Part shown: piece after piece, positions 19,631-30,062 of the stretch
Numbering within the stretch: position 1 is the first letter of the stretch
Layout: every line of letters begins with the position of its first letter
Source of the DNA: Boudabousia liubingyangii
Lineage (GTDB): Bacteria > Actinomycetota > Actinomycetes > Actinomycetales > Actinomycetaceae
Length of the DNA stretch: 64,000 nt
Direction: 5' to 3'
NCBI RefSeq assembly: GCF_001907245.1
Contig: NZ_MQSU01000004.1
Location: 186,001 to 250,000 of the forward strand
The notes under the pieces: model-generated
Seen by the model: only the letters and a program-made list of their open reading frames with translations
What the model was told of the DNA's origin: nothing
Database searches by the model: none
Made by a program: the position numbers and the translations under genes

Positions 19631-20104
19631 GTGCGCGTGCCATATGCCAGAACTTGTTCCAACCCCGGCTGTTCCAACCCTGCCGCGGCCACGCTAACCT
19701 ACGACTACTCTGATCAAGCAGCCTTTATAGGCTTTTTGGCTAGAGAAGCTAGGTCCGGATGCTACGACCTCTGTCAGATGCATGCCCAGAGGTACAAGGT
19801 GCCACAAGGTTGGGAACTGACCGTGCATCCCGACCTCTTTAAACACCCCATTCGAGACTTTGAAGGAGTCTCAGAAGAACTGGTCGACGTAATCGAGGTG
19901 GCCCTCAACCTGCCTTCCTCGCCAGTCCAAAAAGTACATCAAGAGCAGGAAGCAAAACAGGTACACCCCGCCAAAGGTGGCGCCTCAGCAAGTCGGGATT
20001 TGCAGAGTATTACCGGCGGCAATCCTGCAACTGTCGCATCACGGCCTAATCAGGTCCCAGGACGTAAACGGGGCTTCCTGCGAGTAATCGATGGTGAGGG
20101 CTAA
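19631..20104 (+). CDS. DUF3499 family protein
   Basis: 157 residues from GTG 19631. The N-terminal ~75 residues are the DUF3499 core, with CSNPGCSNPAAATLTYDY and CYDLCQMHAQRY. The pattern C-x4-C plus C-x3-C-x2-H looks like a small zinc-binding fold. The C-terminal half is low complexity and divergent. The family is restricted to actinobacteria and sits by the whiB/DUF5719 cluster and often near phosphomannomutase. Function is unknown. It ends two bases before the stop of the convergent membrane protein. Confidence 0.82.
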   Translation: MRVPYARTCSNPGCSNPAAATLTYDYSDQAAFIGFLAREARSGCYDLCQMHAQRYKVPQGWELTVHPDLFKHPIRDFEGVSEELVDVIEVALNLPSSPVQKVHQEQEAKQVHPAKGGASASRDLQSITGGNPATVASRPNQVPGRKRGFLRVIDGEG

Positions 20105-20106
20105 AC

Positions 20107-21123
20107 CTACTTTTGCGGCAGCTGCCGCCAGAAATCTTCCTTAATAAACCGGGCATTTACGTAAAGCAAGCACCAGGTGATCGGAACTAGGGGAGAGAAT
20201 ACCGCCTGCAAAAGAAGCTCATTAAGAATCTCTAACGAACTAGCTAATGCTGGATTCGAAATCATTTGGGTGATCAGATTCTGAATAAGGGTCAGCACTA
20301 CCGCCACCAAAAACGCTGCCAATGTTGCCATAACAGCCGTAACGATCGTGGTGAATAGGTTGATTAGATTCAAACCGCGGCTTAGATCCCATGATCGTTT
20401 GATTGCCTCAATCGGTTTACTACCTTCAAGCACGGCAGCAGCGGGAGCAAAAAGAAGCTTCAGCTCGATGTACACAATGATGATCATTGCGGCAAAGAGA
20501 GCCAGAGAAACCAAGCCGATTTTTTCCGGGGTCAGTCGTCCCTGCGAATCGGTGAGCAAATTCGTCAGTAGGAATACTGAACCCAGAACGGCCGCCATCA
20601 TCAAAAGATGTACGAAAATGATGAAAATAAGCGCCGGGATCGCTTTGCCGGTGGCCTTTAAGGTCTCACCTAGGTTTGCTTTCCTAAATAACAACAGTCG
20701 TGAGACGACGAAGGCAATCGTGCCCGAAATGAAGACCATGACCAATAGGCTGACGCAGAAGTTGATCAGTGACGACTGGAAGAAACCCTTAATAATCGTT
20801 TGGAACTCGGGCCCATTGGTAGTCTGTTTTCCCTCTGCTAGGGGGATCCAGATTTGGTTGAAAAACTTGTCCTCCCACTGCTTGCTCTGCGTCAAATACG
20901 AAGATAGAGAGTTAATAATTCCAACTAGTAGACCCAAAAAGATGATGACTAGTGGATTGCGCAGCAGAGCTAGGAAAGTACCGCGAACAACCTCGCCAAA
21001 ACGTAAAGGACGTAAGGGGATGATGGGTAATGTAGCGCGGGAATCCTGAGGCAGCTCCTCCCGGGGCTGATAGTTTTGATCATCAAAACTCGCGGGATCG
21101 TAGTCCATGAAGTCGCTTGACAT
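20107..21123 (-). CDS. Multi-pass membrane protein, glycerophosphodiester phosphodiesterase membrane-domain type
   Basis: 338 residues. A ~45-residue acidic cytoplasmic start (many D/E) leads to PLRPLRFGEVVRGTFLALLRNP, the usual entry of the family, then about six hydrophobic segments. The amphipathic KPIEAIKRSWDLSRG before the last pair is typical of this membrane-domain family (PF10110-like). There is no phosphodiesterase domain. It is divergent from mtrA, with 112 bases between the starts. Role unknown; membrane organisation is a guess. Confidence 0.65.
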   Translation of the reverse strand: MSSDFMDYDPASFDDQNYQPREELPQDSRATLPIIPLRPLRFGEVVRGTFLALLRNPLVIIFLGLLVGIINSLSSYLTQSKQWEDKFFNQIWIPLAEGKQTTNGPEFQTIIKGFFQSSLINFCVSLLVMVFISGTIAFVVSRLLLFRKANLGETLKATGKAIPALIFIIFVHLLMMAAVLGSVFLLTNLLTDSQGRLTPEKIGLVSLALFAAMIIIVYIELKLLFAPAAAVLEGSKPIEAIKRSWDLSRGLNLINLFTTIVTAVMATLAAFLVAVVLTLIQNLITQMISNPALASSLEILNELLLQAVFSPLVPITWCLLYVNARFIKEDFWRQLPQK

Positions 21124-21235
21124 ATTGAATCCTTTGGGAGAAAGCTGTGACTAAGCTATAGTTTATAAGAGATTAAGATAATACTCGCCGTCTAGGATGC
21201 GACCAAACCTAGCAGAGAAGTGGGAAAATAAGCGC

Positions 21236-21913
21236 ATGAGTGCACGAATCTTAGTGATTGATGATGATGTGGCCCTAGCCGAAATGATCGGGATCATCAT
21301 AGAGTCCGAAGGCTTTGACGCTTCTTTCTGCTCAGATGGTGCCTATGCACTTGACACTTTCCACCGGGTCGATCCCGATCTTATTCTTCTCGATATCATG
21401 CTTCCGGGCATCGACGGGATTGAGATCTGCAAGCGTATCCGCCAAGAATCCGACGTCCCAATTGTTATGTTGACTGCTAAGTCTGATACGACGGATGTCG
21501 TGGCCGGTCTAGAAGCTGGCGCTGATGACTACGTCCCCAAGCCTTTTAAAGCGAAAGAACTAATCGCTCGCGTTCGGGCACGACTTCGCCGCACTGAAGA
21601 TGCACAGCCCGAACGTCTATCAATTGGTGACCTAGAGATTGATGTTGCTGGACATCAGGTCTTCCGCGGGGAAAAGCAGCTAGCACTGACCCCACTAGAG
21701 TTCGATCTGCTAACTACCTTGGCCCGTGAACCCTGGAAGGTATTCTCACGTAACGAGCTACTTGAAAAAGTCTGGGGCTACCGTCACGCTGCCGATACCC
21801 GCCTCGTAAATGTCCACGTGCAAAGACTGCGTTCGAAGGTAGAACTGGATCCTGAAAACCCCACGATCATTATGACCGTTCGGGGCGTAGGATACCGATC
21901 CGGAGACAACTAG
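21236..21913 (+). CDS. mtrA: Response regulator MtrA
   Basis: 225 residues from ATG 21236; an upstream in-frame ATG (21197) would add 13 residues that the family lacks. The receiver domain has ILVIDDDVALAEM with the acidic pair, phosphoacceptor Asp in LILLDIMLPG, Thr in VMLTAKSD and Lys in VPKPFKAKEL. The C-terminal winged helix ends in RLRSKVELDPENP and TVRGVGYRSG. MtrA regulates cell-wall hydrolases, division and osmotic response in actinobacteria. mtrB follows after four bases and lpqB overlaps mtrB, the canonical operon. Confidence 0.93.
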   Translation: MSARILVIDDDVALAEMIGIIIESEGFDASFCSDGAYALDTFHRVDPDLILLDIMLPGIDGIEICKRIRQESDVPIVMLTAKSDTTDVVAGLEAGADDYVPKPFKAKELIARVRARLRRTEDAQPERLSIGDLEIDVAGHQVFRGEKQLALTPLEFDLLTTLAREPWKVFSRNELLEKVWGYRHAADTRLVNVHVQRLRSKVELDPENPTIIMTVRGVGYRSGDN

Positions 21914-21917
21914 GCCA

Positions 21918-23732
21918 ATGCCTCGTTTGCTACGAGGACAGGGCGTTCAGTATCCTCAAGATCCACCCCTTAAACGCTGTTCAAAGCGTTGGAGCCGATT
22001 TCGAAAATGGCTGACGCATAACTGGCTATACCGACAGTTTGCACAGAATCTTGCCCTCAGAACCTCAGCCCTGCTATCGCTTTTGGGCGTAGTAGTGGTG
22101 GCCATGATCTTCGCGATCGTTTCCGTCAACCTGAAGAATGACGTTTTTCAGCAGCGTGTCAGTCAGATCGAGCAAGATGCTGCAGTGCGTTTCTCCATTG
22201 CACAAAGTACGTTCTCTCAAGCGGCAGTCTCTACCGTCGATCAAGCGCAACAGGTTGCTGGCTCGGTTATCTCTGAAGCGAGGACCTCTGCCCAAGGCGC
22301 TAGGGGAGTCGGGGTAATCCTATTAAGAGCGCCCTCGGATCAAGGGCCTCTAGCCATTAACGAAGTAATGGTCATGGATGATTTCTCTCCCGATGTGATC
22401 ACTCCCGAACTGCGCACCGAGGTCCAAAAATCCGCCGGGAAGAAACAGTTCTGGCAATCAGTTACTCTTGCCGATAGCAATGGGGGAACGAGCCCCGGGA
22501 TCGTCGTCGGGAAGACGCTAAACCTGCCCCTGGTGCACCAGTACGAAATGTACGTGGTTTACTCCCTAGCTGGCGAACAAGCCACCGTTTCATCGCTTCT
22601 ACGCTCTGTTCTAGCGGGTTCGATAGGCCTCTTGATCTTTCTAGGCGTACTTATCTGGATGGTCACCTATCGCCTCCTCGGACCAGTACAAAGAACGGCG
22701 CTCGCGGCAAAACGTCTAGCGGAAGGAGAATTCGATGTTCGAGTCGAAGTACAGGGCGAAGACGAACTAGCAGTACTAGGATCCTCCTTCAATGAAATGG
22801 CCCAGTCCCTGCAGACCACTATTGACGAATACGACGAACTAGCCAAGCTACAGCAACGCTTTGTTTCAGACGTTTCTCATGAGCTCCGCACCCCGCTGAC
22901 CACCATCAAAATGGCCGGCGACATGATCTACGATTCTCGCGAAGACTTTGACCTGCCAGCAAAACGATCCGCAGAACTACTACACGATCAAGTAGAACGC
23001 TTCGAAACCATGCTGGCTGACCTCCTAGAAATCTCGCGTTATGATGCGCAAGCCCAGCTCCCTGAGTTCGAGTTCATCGATCTAGTAGAACTTTGCGAAC
23101 AAGTTATTAGCGACGCCGAACCAATCTCTAAACGACTGAAGGTGCCAGTAATCCTGCGCGGTCCGCAACTGCCCGTGAGAGCTGAGGCGGACGAAAAACG
23201 TATTGAACGAATTATTCGCAACCTAGTGCTAAATGCGGTCGAACACGCAGAGGGAAACCCCGTAATCGTCAGCATCGGGGAAACCGATAATGCTGTTTCG
23301 GTACGAGTCCGCGATTACGGTGTTGGAATGACCCCGGAAGTGGCCGCCCAAGTGTTTAACCGCTTCTACCGGGCGGATCCCGCACGAGCCAGAACTACTG
23401 GCGGCACCGGCCTTGGCCTGTCGATCGCGAAGGAAGACGCCCGACTACACGGCGGCATCCTAGAAGCTCAAGGTGAGCCCGGAATGGGATCCGCATTTAT
23501 GCTTACCATTCCCAGATTGCATGGCAATCAGCTTCAAGAGAGAGCCCTCACGCTTTGGGAGGAAGGACCGATCGTTCCCAAGATGGCCGCATGGAGCGCC
23601 CGTCCCGCCGCTGTCCCAACCCAATTCAACGCAGAAAACTGGACCGAGACTGCAGTTAGAGCCTCAACTAACGAAGCCTTGAGGGTAGAAACAGAGCCGG
23701 TTGAAAATCGTAAGGAGCTGGGAGATGCCTAA
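21918..23732 (+). CDS. mtrB: Sensor histidine kinase MtrB
   Basis: 604 residues. Two transmembrane helices (about 50-75 and 230-253) flank an extracytoplasmic sensor domain. A HAMP domain (LLGPVQRTALAAKRLAEGEF) follows. The phosphorylated His lies in SHELRTPLTTIKM, the N box in RNLVLNAVEHAEG, and the G boxes in VRDYGVGM and GGTGLGLSIA. The C-terminal ~80 residues are a low-complexity extension. It is the cognate kinase of MtrA. The last eight bases overlap lpqB. Confidence 0.92.
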   Translation: MPRLLRGQGVQYPQDPPLKRCSKRWSRFRKWLTHNWLYRQFAQNLALRTSALLSLLGVVVVAMIFAIVSVNLKNDVFQQRVSQIEQDAAVRFSIAQSTFSQAAVSTVDQAQQVAGSVISEARTSAQGARGVGVILLRAPSDQGPLAINEVMVMDDFSPDVITPELRTEVQKSAGKKQFWQSVTLADSNGGTSPGIVVGKTLNLPLVHQYEMYVVYSLAGEQATVSSLLRSVLAGSIGLLIFLGVLIWMVTYRLLGPVQRTALAAKRLAEGEFDVRVEVQGEDELAVLGSSFNEMAQSLQTTIDEYDELAKLQQRFVSDVSHELRTPLTTIKMAGDMIYDSREDFDLPAKRSAELLHDQVERFETMLADLLEISRYDAQAQLPEFEFIDLVELCEQVISDAEPISKRLKVPVILRGPQLPVRAEADEKRIERIIRNLVLNAVEHAEGNPVIVSIGETDNAVSVRVRDYGVGMTPEVAAQVFNRFYRADPARARTTGGTGLGLSIAKEDARLHGGILEAQGEPGMGSAFMLTIPRLHGNQLQERALTLWEEGPIVPKMAAWSARPAAVPTQFNAENWTETAVRASTNEALRVETEPVENRKELGDA

Positions 23733-25410
23733 GAACCAAGGCCGGATTTTTCAACGCTCGACGTTACTAGGCTGTTGCCTATCACTTTCGCTCCTGTCCT
23801 TAACCGCCTGCAGTACCCTTCCACATTCTGGGAAGGTTAACCAATCTCAGGGGGTAGAGGTAGCCAATAGCAAATCTATTCAGAACGCGCCAGCTCCTAG
23901 CCGAGACGCCGAGCCCCAGGAAATTCTTAGAGGCTTCCTAGCCGCCTGTCGCGCTGGTGCCCTGACCAATAGTTTTGACGGTGCGCGACAGTACCTGCTT
24001 CCCCGCGCTGCGGCAGCTTGGAAGCCAGAAGCCGAAATCCATATCTATCCTGCCGATGCCAATATCCGCCTGCAGGCAACTGAAGCGACCATAAAACTTC
24101 AGGTTCCCGTACGGGGACTCCTATCCAAAAACGGAGTTTTCCAAGCAGCTGGATCAAGCGAGGAACTAACCGCTAACTTCACTTTCGCGAAAGACAGCGA
24201 CGATCAGTGGCGGATTGCCCAGCTGCCCTCGGGCCTGATTCTGGCTGAGTCAACTTTCCGCAGCGCCTACAATAAGCAGTCCCTCTTTTTCCTATCCCCT
24301 GATGCCAAGAATCTAGTTCCCGATGTCCGGTGGGTTCCACGCGCGAAGGCTACCAGCTACCTCGCCGAACTACTATTGGCAGGTCCTTCGGATGAGCTGA
24401 AAGGCGCGGTCGGAACGGCCGTGCCGGCAGGAGCCACCCTAGTTTCCCATCAGGTGCCGATGGACGGAAACGAAGCCCAAGTGCGCATTCAGGCTCCTGA
24501 TAGTTCTCTTGATCCAGTGACTGCTAGCTTACTCCAATGGCAACTTGACCGAACGCTAAAGCAAGAATCTTCAGTCCTAAATGTGGCGGTGAGTATCAAC
24601 GGACAGGTGCTAACGTCACCTCTTCCCAAGGGAGAACAACTAGCTCCCAGTATTCCCCTAGCAGTTCGTAATAACCAAGTGATTAATCTGAGTGATAACT
24701 CGATTTTTGTTAACCAGCTAGAGGGAGCTGCACAACCACTTACGGGGATCGCAATCGACCCAAGGAAGAACCAAAATCTGGCCTATACCCGTGGAAATAC
24801 CGCCCTTTACTGGGGGCAATTAGGGGCACAGCAACGCAATATTCTTACCGGTAAAGCCCTCACTGTTCCCGATATTGATCGGCAAGGGTGGACGTGGATT
24901 CCTGATTTAACCTTAGGTCCCGCAGCCTATTTAGTTAATCCAGAAGGGCAGGTCAGTACGATTCCAATGCCTGGTTCCGGATCGCCGGTAGAACGGATTG
25001 TCGTCTCCCCGGATGGGATGCGGATGCTGGTCGTGCGACGTAATCAGTCGCAGGCGGAAGTTGCGCTGCTACTGATCCGACGTGAAACTACCGGGCGCCC
25101 CATTGAAACTAGGCTTCTATCCACTACAGCTTTCGCTCCCGATACCAAAATCTGGCCCGGCTGGAAGTCCCCAATTGAGCCCGTGCTTTTAACGCGGACC
25201 GGCAGGTCGGCGGAGTCAACTTTGATTACCTTGCCGCTGGGAGATGTACAAGAAGAAGAGTTAGCGGTTTCTAATCCGATCGATTTTGCTGCTTCGGATA
25301 GCACCCAGGGTTTGATGCTCCTCGATCAGTCCGGGAGCCTGTATCGTCAAGATGGTCGTCGCTGGGTGCTTTTATCTAATGGGGTACTTTGGCCTTTCTA
25401 CACTAACTAG
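23725..25410 (+). CDS. lpqB: Lipoprotein LpqB
   Basis: 561 residues from ATG 23725, which has AAGGAG seven bases upstream and overlaps the mtrB stop. The signal peptide ends in a lipobox, SLLSLTAC, with the lipidated Cys at about residue 28. The N-terminal GerMN-like domain (~200-320) and a C-terminal beta-propeller-like domain follow. LpqB modulates MtrB signalling in mycobacteria. The position after mtrAB is the conserved one. The next gene starts 85 bases later with no clear terminator. Confidence 0.9.
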   Translation: MPKNQGRIFQRSTLLGCCLSLSLLSLTACSTLPHSGKVNQSQGVEVANSKSIQNAPAPSRDAEPQEILRGFLAACRAGALTNSFDGARQYLLPRAAAAWKPEAEIHIYPADANIRLQATEATIKLQVPVRGLLSKNGVFQAAGSSEELTANFTFAKDSDDQWRIAQLPSGLILAESTFRSAYNKQSLFFLSPDAKNLVPDVRWVPRAKATSYLAELLLAGPSDELKGAVGTAVPAGATLVSHQVPMDGNEAQVRIQAPDSSLDPVTASLLQWQLDRTLKQESSVLNVAVSINGQVLTSPLPKGEQLAPSIPLAVRNNQVINLSDNSIFVNQLEGAAQPLTGIAIDPRKNQNLAYTRGNTALYWGQLGAQQRNILTGKALTVPDIDRQGWTWIPDLTLGPAAYLVNPEGQVSTIPMPGSGSPVERIVVSPDGMRMLVVRRNQSQAEVALLLIRRETTGRPIETRLLSTTAFAPDTKIWPGWKSPIEPVLLTRTGRSAESTLITLPLGDVQEEELAVSNPIDFAASDSTQGLMLLDQSGSLYRQDGRRWVLLSNGVLWPFYTN

Positions 25411-25495
25411 GTGCAGGAATATTAACAGCTACTAGGCTATCCACAATAATTTTTGGGACGAGGCCGCCCCAGGCCCTCACATTCATACTTTCAGT

Positions 25496-26161
25496 ATGAA
25501 TCTTGCTTTATTTTCACGTTGTCGCGGCTGTAATGGGTGGGGGAGCGCCAGCTGCGAAGCATGTTTAGAATCTGCCCATCGTGGTGCCTTTGAAGAGAAG
25601 GAATTAGCTAGCCGTTTGGGGGTTTTATCCATTCAGGTTGCTGGAAGATATGTGACACCGAACCGGGATTTCATTTTGGCGGCAAAACATGATCCGACTT
25701 TTTCTACACAGAAATATTTAGCGAGTTCGGCGGCGGTATTAGCGGAGCGGATCTGGCCGTATTTGGAGTCCTTGGAACCGGGCTTTCCGTTATTGGTCTG
25801 TCCCTTACCCTCTAAATACCGCCGACGGTTTGGGGGACAATATGTGGCGGGCGAGCTAGCGTGGTATTTAGCTCAGGAGCTTCGTGCCCTTCTGGAGGTT
25901 GATTCGCATGGAATCTTAGAGGTCCTGCCGGTAGAGCTCCTACGTTTTAGACTTTGGGAATCTGGGCAAGCTGGGCAGGATGGCAAAGCTCGACGAAGAG
26001 TTAGAAAAATGGAACTTATTAGTTGTGTTGTCAGTCCAAATCTACTGCTGGTTGATGATGTGATTACTACCGGAAGCACTTTTCGGAGTGCGGTTTCAGT
26101 ATTTAAAACACGGGGTGATTTTCATTTTTTGGGGGCGGCTCTAGGTGGGGTTCGTAGATAG
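25496..26161 (+). CDS. ComF family phosphoribosyltransferase-like protein
   Basis: 221 residues. The N-terminus has a four-cysteine zinc motif (CRGC, then CEAC eight residues on). The C-terminal PRPP-binding loop is LLVDDVITTGSTF. ComF proteins act in DNA uptake in competent bacteria; in actinobacteria the role is usually unproven. Base composition is more AT-rich, and leucine uses TTA/TTG more than in the neighbours. No competence genes are in the window. The gene lies between lpqB and hpf, which is a frequent actinobacterial order. Confidence 0.82.
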   Translation: MNLALFSRCRGCNGWGSASCEACLESAHRGAFEEKELASRLGVLSIQVAGRYVTPNRDFILAAKHDPTFSTQKYLASSAAVLAERIWPYLESLEPGFPLLVCPLPSKYRRRFGGQYVAGELAWYLAQELRALLEVDSHGILEVLPVELLRFRLWESGQAGQDGKARRRVRKMELISCVVSPNLLLVDDVITTGSTFRSAVSVFKTRGDFHFLGAALGGVRR

Positions 26162-26319
26162 AGAAGTTAACGTCCAAAATCTTGTTCGCCAACCGAGTTA
26201 AGCGAGAGAAACTCAAAGAAAAATTGTATGATTGAGAACACAGTCAAAGAGAGCTTGAGAACAGCAGTTCACAGGCGTTTTGACTATCTCTGGGAAAAGG
26301 AGGTTCGATCTATTTCTTT

Positions 26320-26339
26320 CTTAGGCAAAGAGGCCTAAG
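26320..26339 (+). promoter_or_regulatory. Hairpin in the hpf leader
   Basis: CTTAGGC and GCCTAAG form a perfect 7-bp stem with a 6-base loop, 44 bases before the hpf start. No T-tract follows (TTATTATT). It may be a leader structure of hpf or a protein site. The 221-base gap between comF and hpf contains no other convincing gene. Confidence 0.35.
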
Positions 26340-26382
26340 TTATTATTCCGCCGATTTAAACATTTTCCCAAGGAGGGGACAA

Positions 26383-27024
26383 ATGGACATCAACTTGAAC
26401 GCACGTAACGCTGAAATTCATCCTCGGTTCCGCGAGTACGTCGAAGAGAAAGTATCAAAGGTCAGCCATTTTTATCCAGGGGCGACTGCAGTCAATGTGG
26501 AACTAACCCACGAACGCAATCCCCGCCAGGCTGATACGGCAGAAAAGATCGAAATTACAGTATTTGGTAAGGGTCCCGTGATTCGCGCCGAAGCTAGCTC
26601 GGCGGACCGCTATGCGGCCGTTGACTTAGCAGTAGGGAAGCTGTTCGAACGTCTACGCCGTGCGCGTGACCGTGCCAAGGATCATCGTCGTCGTTACCAG
26701 GCAGAAACCCCGGTTGATTTGGGTGCCTTCGAAATTACAATGCCGGAAGATGAAGGTGTCGAAGATCAAGCAGCACTAGAACAGCACGAGCTGAAGGTTG
26801 GCGAAGCAGTAGAAGAGCAACTAGGCGATTCCCCCGTTATTGTTCGCCAAAAGCTACACGAAGCCGACCGGATGACTGTTGACCAAGCACTCTACCAAAT
26901 GGAGCTGGTTGGTCACCCGTTCTTCCTCTTCATCGACGCCGATACTGGTCAGCCCTGTGTGGTCTACCATCGCCACGGCTGGACCTATGGTGTGCTTCGC
27001 CTGAATGCAGTTGTTGCTGAGTAG
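26383..27024 (+). CDS. hpf: Ribosome hibernation-promoting factor, long form
   Basis: 213 residues. The N-terminal S30AE domain (~1-100) starts DINLNARNAEIHPRFREYV and binds the small subunit decoding region. After an acidic linker, the C-terminal dimerisation domain (~155-210) has MTVDQALYQMELVGHPFFLF and YHRHGWTYGVLRL. The long form makes 100S ribosome dimers in stationary phase. AAGGAGGGG precedes the ATG. The order hpf-secA is common in actinobacteria. An inverted repeat lies after the stop. Confidence 0.93.
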   Translation: MDINLNARNAEIHPRFREYVEEKVSKVSHFYPGATAVNVELTHERNPRQADTAEKIEITVFGKGPVIRAEASSADRYAAVDLAVGKLFERLRRARDRAKDHRRRYQAETPVDLGAFEITMPEDEGVEDQAALEQHELKVGEAVEEQLGDSPVIVRQKLHEADRMTVDQALYQMELVGHPFFLFIDADTGQPCVVYHRHGWTYGVLRLNAVVAE

Positions 27025-27052
27025 CAGATCAACCAATAAGCCCTAACAGTAT

Positions 27053-27097
27053 TTCGCCCCACTTTTTAGCTTTGCTAATAGATAAAGGTGGGGCGAA
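27053..27097 (+). terminator. Inverted repeat between hpf and secA
   Basis: TTCGCCCCAC (27053-27062) pairs perfectly with GTGGGGCGAA (27088-27097) around a 25-base AT-rich loop. No T-tract follows, so it may be a weak terminator or attenuator after hpf. Confidence 0.45.
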
Positions 27098-27170
27098 GTG
27101 CTGTCACTAGGCTAGACTATATGCGTATTAGAAGGCCGGTTAGGTCTGTCAATTTGTAAGGAGTAGATCG

Positions 27171-30008
27171 TTGGGTCTAGGACAAAAGCTGTCAAAACTT
27201 GGCAATAAGATTCTGCGCATGGGTGAGGGAAAGACCCTTAAGAAGCTCGAGCTGATAGCTGATCAGGTTGATGCTTTAGAAGATGACTTCAAAGCCCTAA
27301 CCGATGAAGAACTTACCGCTAAGACCGACGAGTTCCGAAAGCGCCTAGAAGAGGGGGAAACCCTAGACGACATCATGGTCGAGGCTTTCGCGACGGTTCG
27401 TGAAGCAGCTTTCCGTACGCTTCGAATGCGCCACTTCCGCGTCCAGATCATGGGTGGTGCTGCTCTACACCTTGGCAACATTGCTGAAATGAAAACCGGT
27501 GAAGGTAAGACTCTTGTAGCTACCCTTCCCGCCTACTTGCGAGCCCTAGACGGTAAGGGCGTCCACGTCGTAACCGTTAACGACTACCTAGCTTCGTATC
27601 AGTCCGAACTAATGGGACGTGTATTCCGCTTCCTAGGCTTGACCACCGGTTGTATTATGGCGGGCCAGACTCCTGCGGAACGTCGTGAACAGTACAACGC
27701 TGATATCACTTACGGTACCAACAATGAGATGGGCTTTGACTTCCTACGCGATAACATGGCTACCGATGTCTCAGAGTTGGTACAGCGCGGCCATAACTTC
27801 GTGATCGTCGACGAAGTCGACTCGATCTTGATCGACGAAGCCCGTACGCCATTGATCATTTCCGGACCCGCTGATGGTTCCAACAATGAGTGGTACACAA
27901 CCTTCGCTCACCTAGTTGAAGATCTTGAACCTGGAGTTGATTACGAAGTCGATCACAAGAAGCGCACCATTGGTGTGCTAGAACCCGGCATCGACAAGGT
28001 CGAGGAACAACTTGGCTTCGACAATCTTTACGAAGCAGCATGGACCCCTCTAATTGGCTTCCTAAACAACGCAATCAAAGCTAAAGAACTATTCAAGATC
28101 GACAAGGACTACATCGTTCACGATGGGGAAGTTCTGATTGTTGATGAGCACACCGGTCGTGTTCTACCTGGACGTCGCTACAACGAAGGTATGCACCAGG
28201 CTATCGAAGCTAAAGAAGGCGTCGAAATCAAGGCAGAAAACCAGACGCTAGCCACGATTACTCTACAGAACTACTTCCGTCTCTACCCTGAAGGCTCACG
28301 TTCCGGTATGACCGGTACCGCGGAAACCGAAGCTGCAGAATTCGCCTCCACCTACAAGATCGGTGTCGTCCCGATTCCCACCAATAAGCCAATGATTCGT
28401 AAGGATCAGGACGATCTGGTCTATGCCACTGAAGAAGGCAAGTACGATGCGGTCATTAAGGACATTATTGCCCGCCACGAAAAGGGCCAGCCGGTTCTAG
28501 TAGGTACCACCTCGGTTGAAAACTCCGAGAAAGTCTCTGCCATGCTGCGTAAAGCGCATGTCCCGCACACCGTGCTAAACGCTAAGCACCATGAGAAGGA
28601 AGCGGCCGTAGTCGCGATGGCCGGCCGTAAGGGAGCAGTCACCGTTGCTACCAACATGGCTGGCCGTGGTACCGACATTATGCTTGGTGGCAATGCTGAG
28701 CATATTGCGATTGCGAACTTGAAGGATAAAGGCCTAACCGCAAACGAAACTCCAGAGGAATTCGAGGCAGCATGGCCCGAGGCCCTAGAAGCCGCAGAAG
28801 CAGCCGTTAAAGCCGAACACGACGAGGTCTCCGAACTGGGTGGTCTTTACGTGCTAGGCACCGAGCGTCACGAATCTCGTCGTATCGACAACCAGCTACG
28901 TGGTCGTGCAGGTCGTCAGGGCGACCCGGGCGAATCTCGCTTCTACCTATCCATGGAAGATGAGCTAATGAAGCTCTTCGCCAACGGCGCTGCACGCATG
29001 TTGATGCAGTCGAATTCTTACCCGAAGGATCAGCCCCTAGAAATGGGCCTAGTCTCCCGTGCGATTGCTTCTGCACAAGCCCAGGTGGAAGAACGAAATC
29101 GAGAGATCCGAAAGAACGTGCTCAAGTATGACGATGTCATGACGGAGCAGCGTGAAATGATCTACTCGCAGCGTCTTCGCGTTCTAAAGGGCGAGGATCT
29201 GTCTGGTCAGATGGACTACTTCCTAGAGGATTTTGCTGATGGTCTAGTGGCGCAGGCGCTGGATTCTGAAGATCCTCGCGAATGGAAGGAAGAACTCATC
29301 CTTACCACGCTTTCTTCGCTATATGAACCCGGCCGTGAGCTGCGTACAATTTTGAAGGAATCGCAGGACGGAGAGCACTACTCGGCAGCGGATATTCGCA
29401 ACGCAATCCTCGATGATCTGCAGGATGCCTACATGATGGCCGAAGAACAGATCGAAGCTTCTGAGTTGGCCCGGATGCAGTTTGGCCCCCAGCCCATGGC
29501 CGAACTTGAACGAATCGTACTGCTCAACAATGTTGACCGCCTGTGGCGTGCTCACCTGTACGAGATGGATTACCTGAAGGAAGGTATTGGTCTGCGGGCA
29601 ATGGCTCAGCGCGACCCGCTAGTTGAGTACAGCTCTGAAGGCGCCCAAATGTTCACTTCTATGATGGGGGCGATCCGAGAAGAGACCGTGCAACAGGTCT
29701 TCACGGCAGTGTCGAACCTCAAAACCACCGAGGAACGTATGGCCCGTGAAGCAGCAGCGCAGGAAGCGGCCGCCCGTCAACAGAGTAACTCCCGCGGTTT
29801 TATGAATCCTTCGCGTAAGGCTCCAGCTGCCGGAGGCGGTAGTTCTAACCCGTCGCTGATCTCTCGTCATCGGACTCCGCAGAACGTTTCACTATCTGGT
29901 CCTTCAGAATCGGTTGATGGTATTGCTGAGGCTGCTCGAGCAGAAGGTATTGAGATCCCTGAAGATAAACCGCAGGGCAATCGCGCGCAGCGTCGCAAGA
30001 AGAAGTAA
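27171..30008 (+). CDS. secA: Preprotein translocase ATPase SecA
   Basis: 945 residues from TTG 27171, preceded by AAGGAG eight bases away. Walker A is EMKTGEGKT, the DEAD-box variant is [20 protein letters not shown], and the preprotein cross-linking and helical scaffold regions follow normally. NBD2 carries [19 protein letters not shown] and [18 protein letters not shown]. The C-terminus is a basic AQRRKKK tail and lacks the zinc-binding Cys motif, as usual for actinobacterial SecA1. It drives Sec-dependent export with SecYEG. A perfect 19-bp terminator hairpin follows. Confidence 0.96.
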   Translation: MGLGQKLSKLGNKILRMGEGKTLKKLELIADQVDALEDDFKALTDEELTAKTDEFRKRLEEGETLDDIMVEAFATVREAAFRTLRMRHFRVQIMGGAALHLGNIAEMKTGEGKTLVATLPAYLRALDGKGVHVVTVNDYLASYQSELMGRVFRFLGLTTGCIMAGQTPAERREQYNADITYGTNNEMGFDFLRDNMATDVSELVQRGHNFVIVDEVDSILIDEARTPLIISGPADGSNNEWYTTFAHLVEDLEPGVDYEVDHKKRTIGVLEPGIDKVEEQLGFDNLYEAAWTPLIGFLNNAIKAKELFKIDKDYIVHDGEVLIVDEHTGRVLPGRRYNEGMHQAIEAKEGVEIKAENQTLATITLQNYFRLYPEGSRSGMTGTAETEAAEFASTYKIGVVPIPTNKPMIRKDQDDLVYATEEGKYDAVIKDIIARHEKGQPVLVGTTSVENSEKVSAMLRKAHVPHTVLNAKHHEKEAAVVAMAGRKGAVTVATNMAGRGTDIMLGGNAEHIAIANLKDKGLTANETPEEFEAAWPEALEAAEAAVKAEHDEVSELGGLYVLGTERHESRRIDNQLRGRAGRQGDPGESRFYLSMEDELMKLFANGAARMLMQSNSYPKDQPLEMGLVSRAIASAQAQVEERNREIRKNVLKYDDVMTEQREMIYSQRLRVLKGEDLSGQMDYFLEDFADGLVAQALDSEDPREWKEELILTTLSSLYEPGRELRTILKESQDGEHYSAADIRNAILDDLQDAYMMAEEQIEASELARMQFGPQPMAELERIVLLNNVDRLWRAHLYEMDYLKEGIGLRAMAQRDPLVEYSSEGAQMFTSMMGAIREETVQQVFTAVSNLKTTEERMAREAAAQEAAARQQSNSRGFMNPSRKAPAAGGGSSNPSLISRHRTPQNVSLSGPSESVDGIAEAARAEGIEIPEDKPQGNRAQRRKKK

Positions 30009-30020
30009 TACTTCTTTTCG

Positions 30021-30062
30021 CATAGGTTTGGGGGCATCTTTCTAGATGCCCCCAAACCTATG
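30021..30062. terminator. Perfect 19-bp hairpin after secA
   Basis: The left arm 30021-30039 and right arm 30044-30062 pair perfectly over 19 bp (core GGTTTGGGGGCATCT) with a 4-base loop TTCT. There is no long T-tract. The right arm contains the stop codon of the convergent Rv3235-like gene, so the structure can serve both transcripts. Confidence 0.75.
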
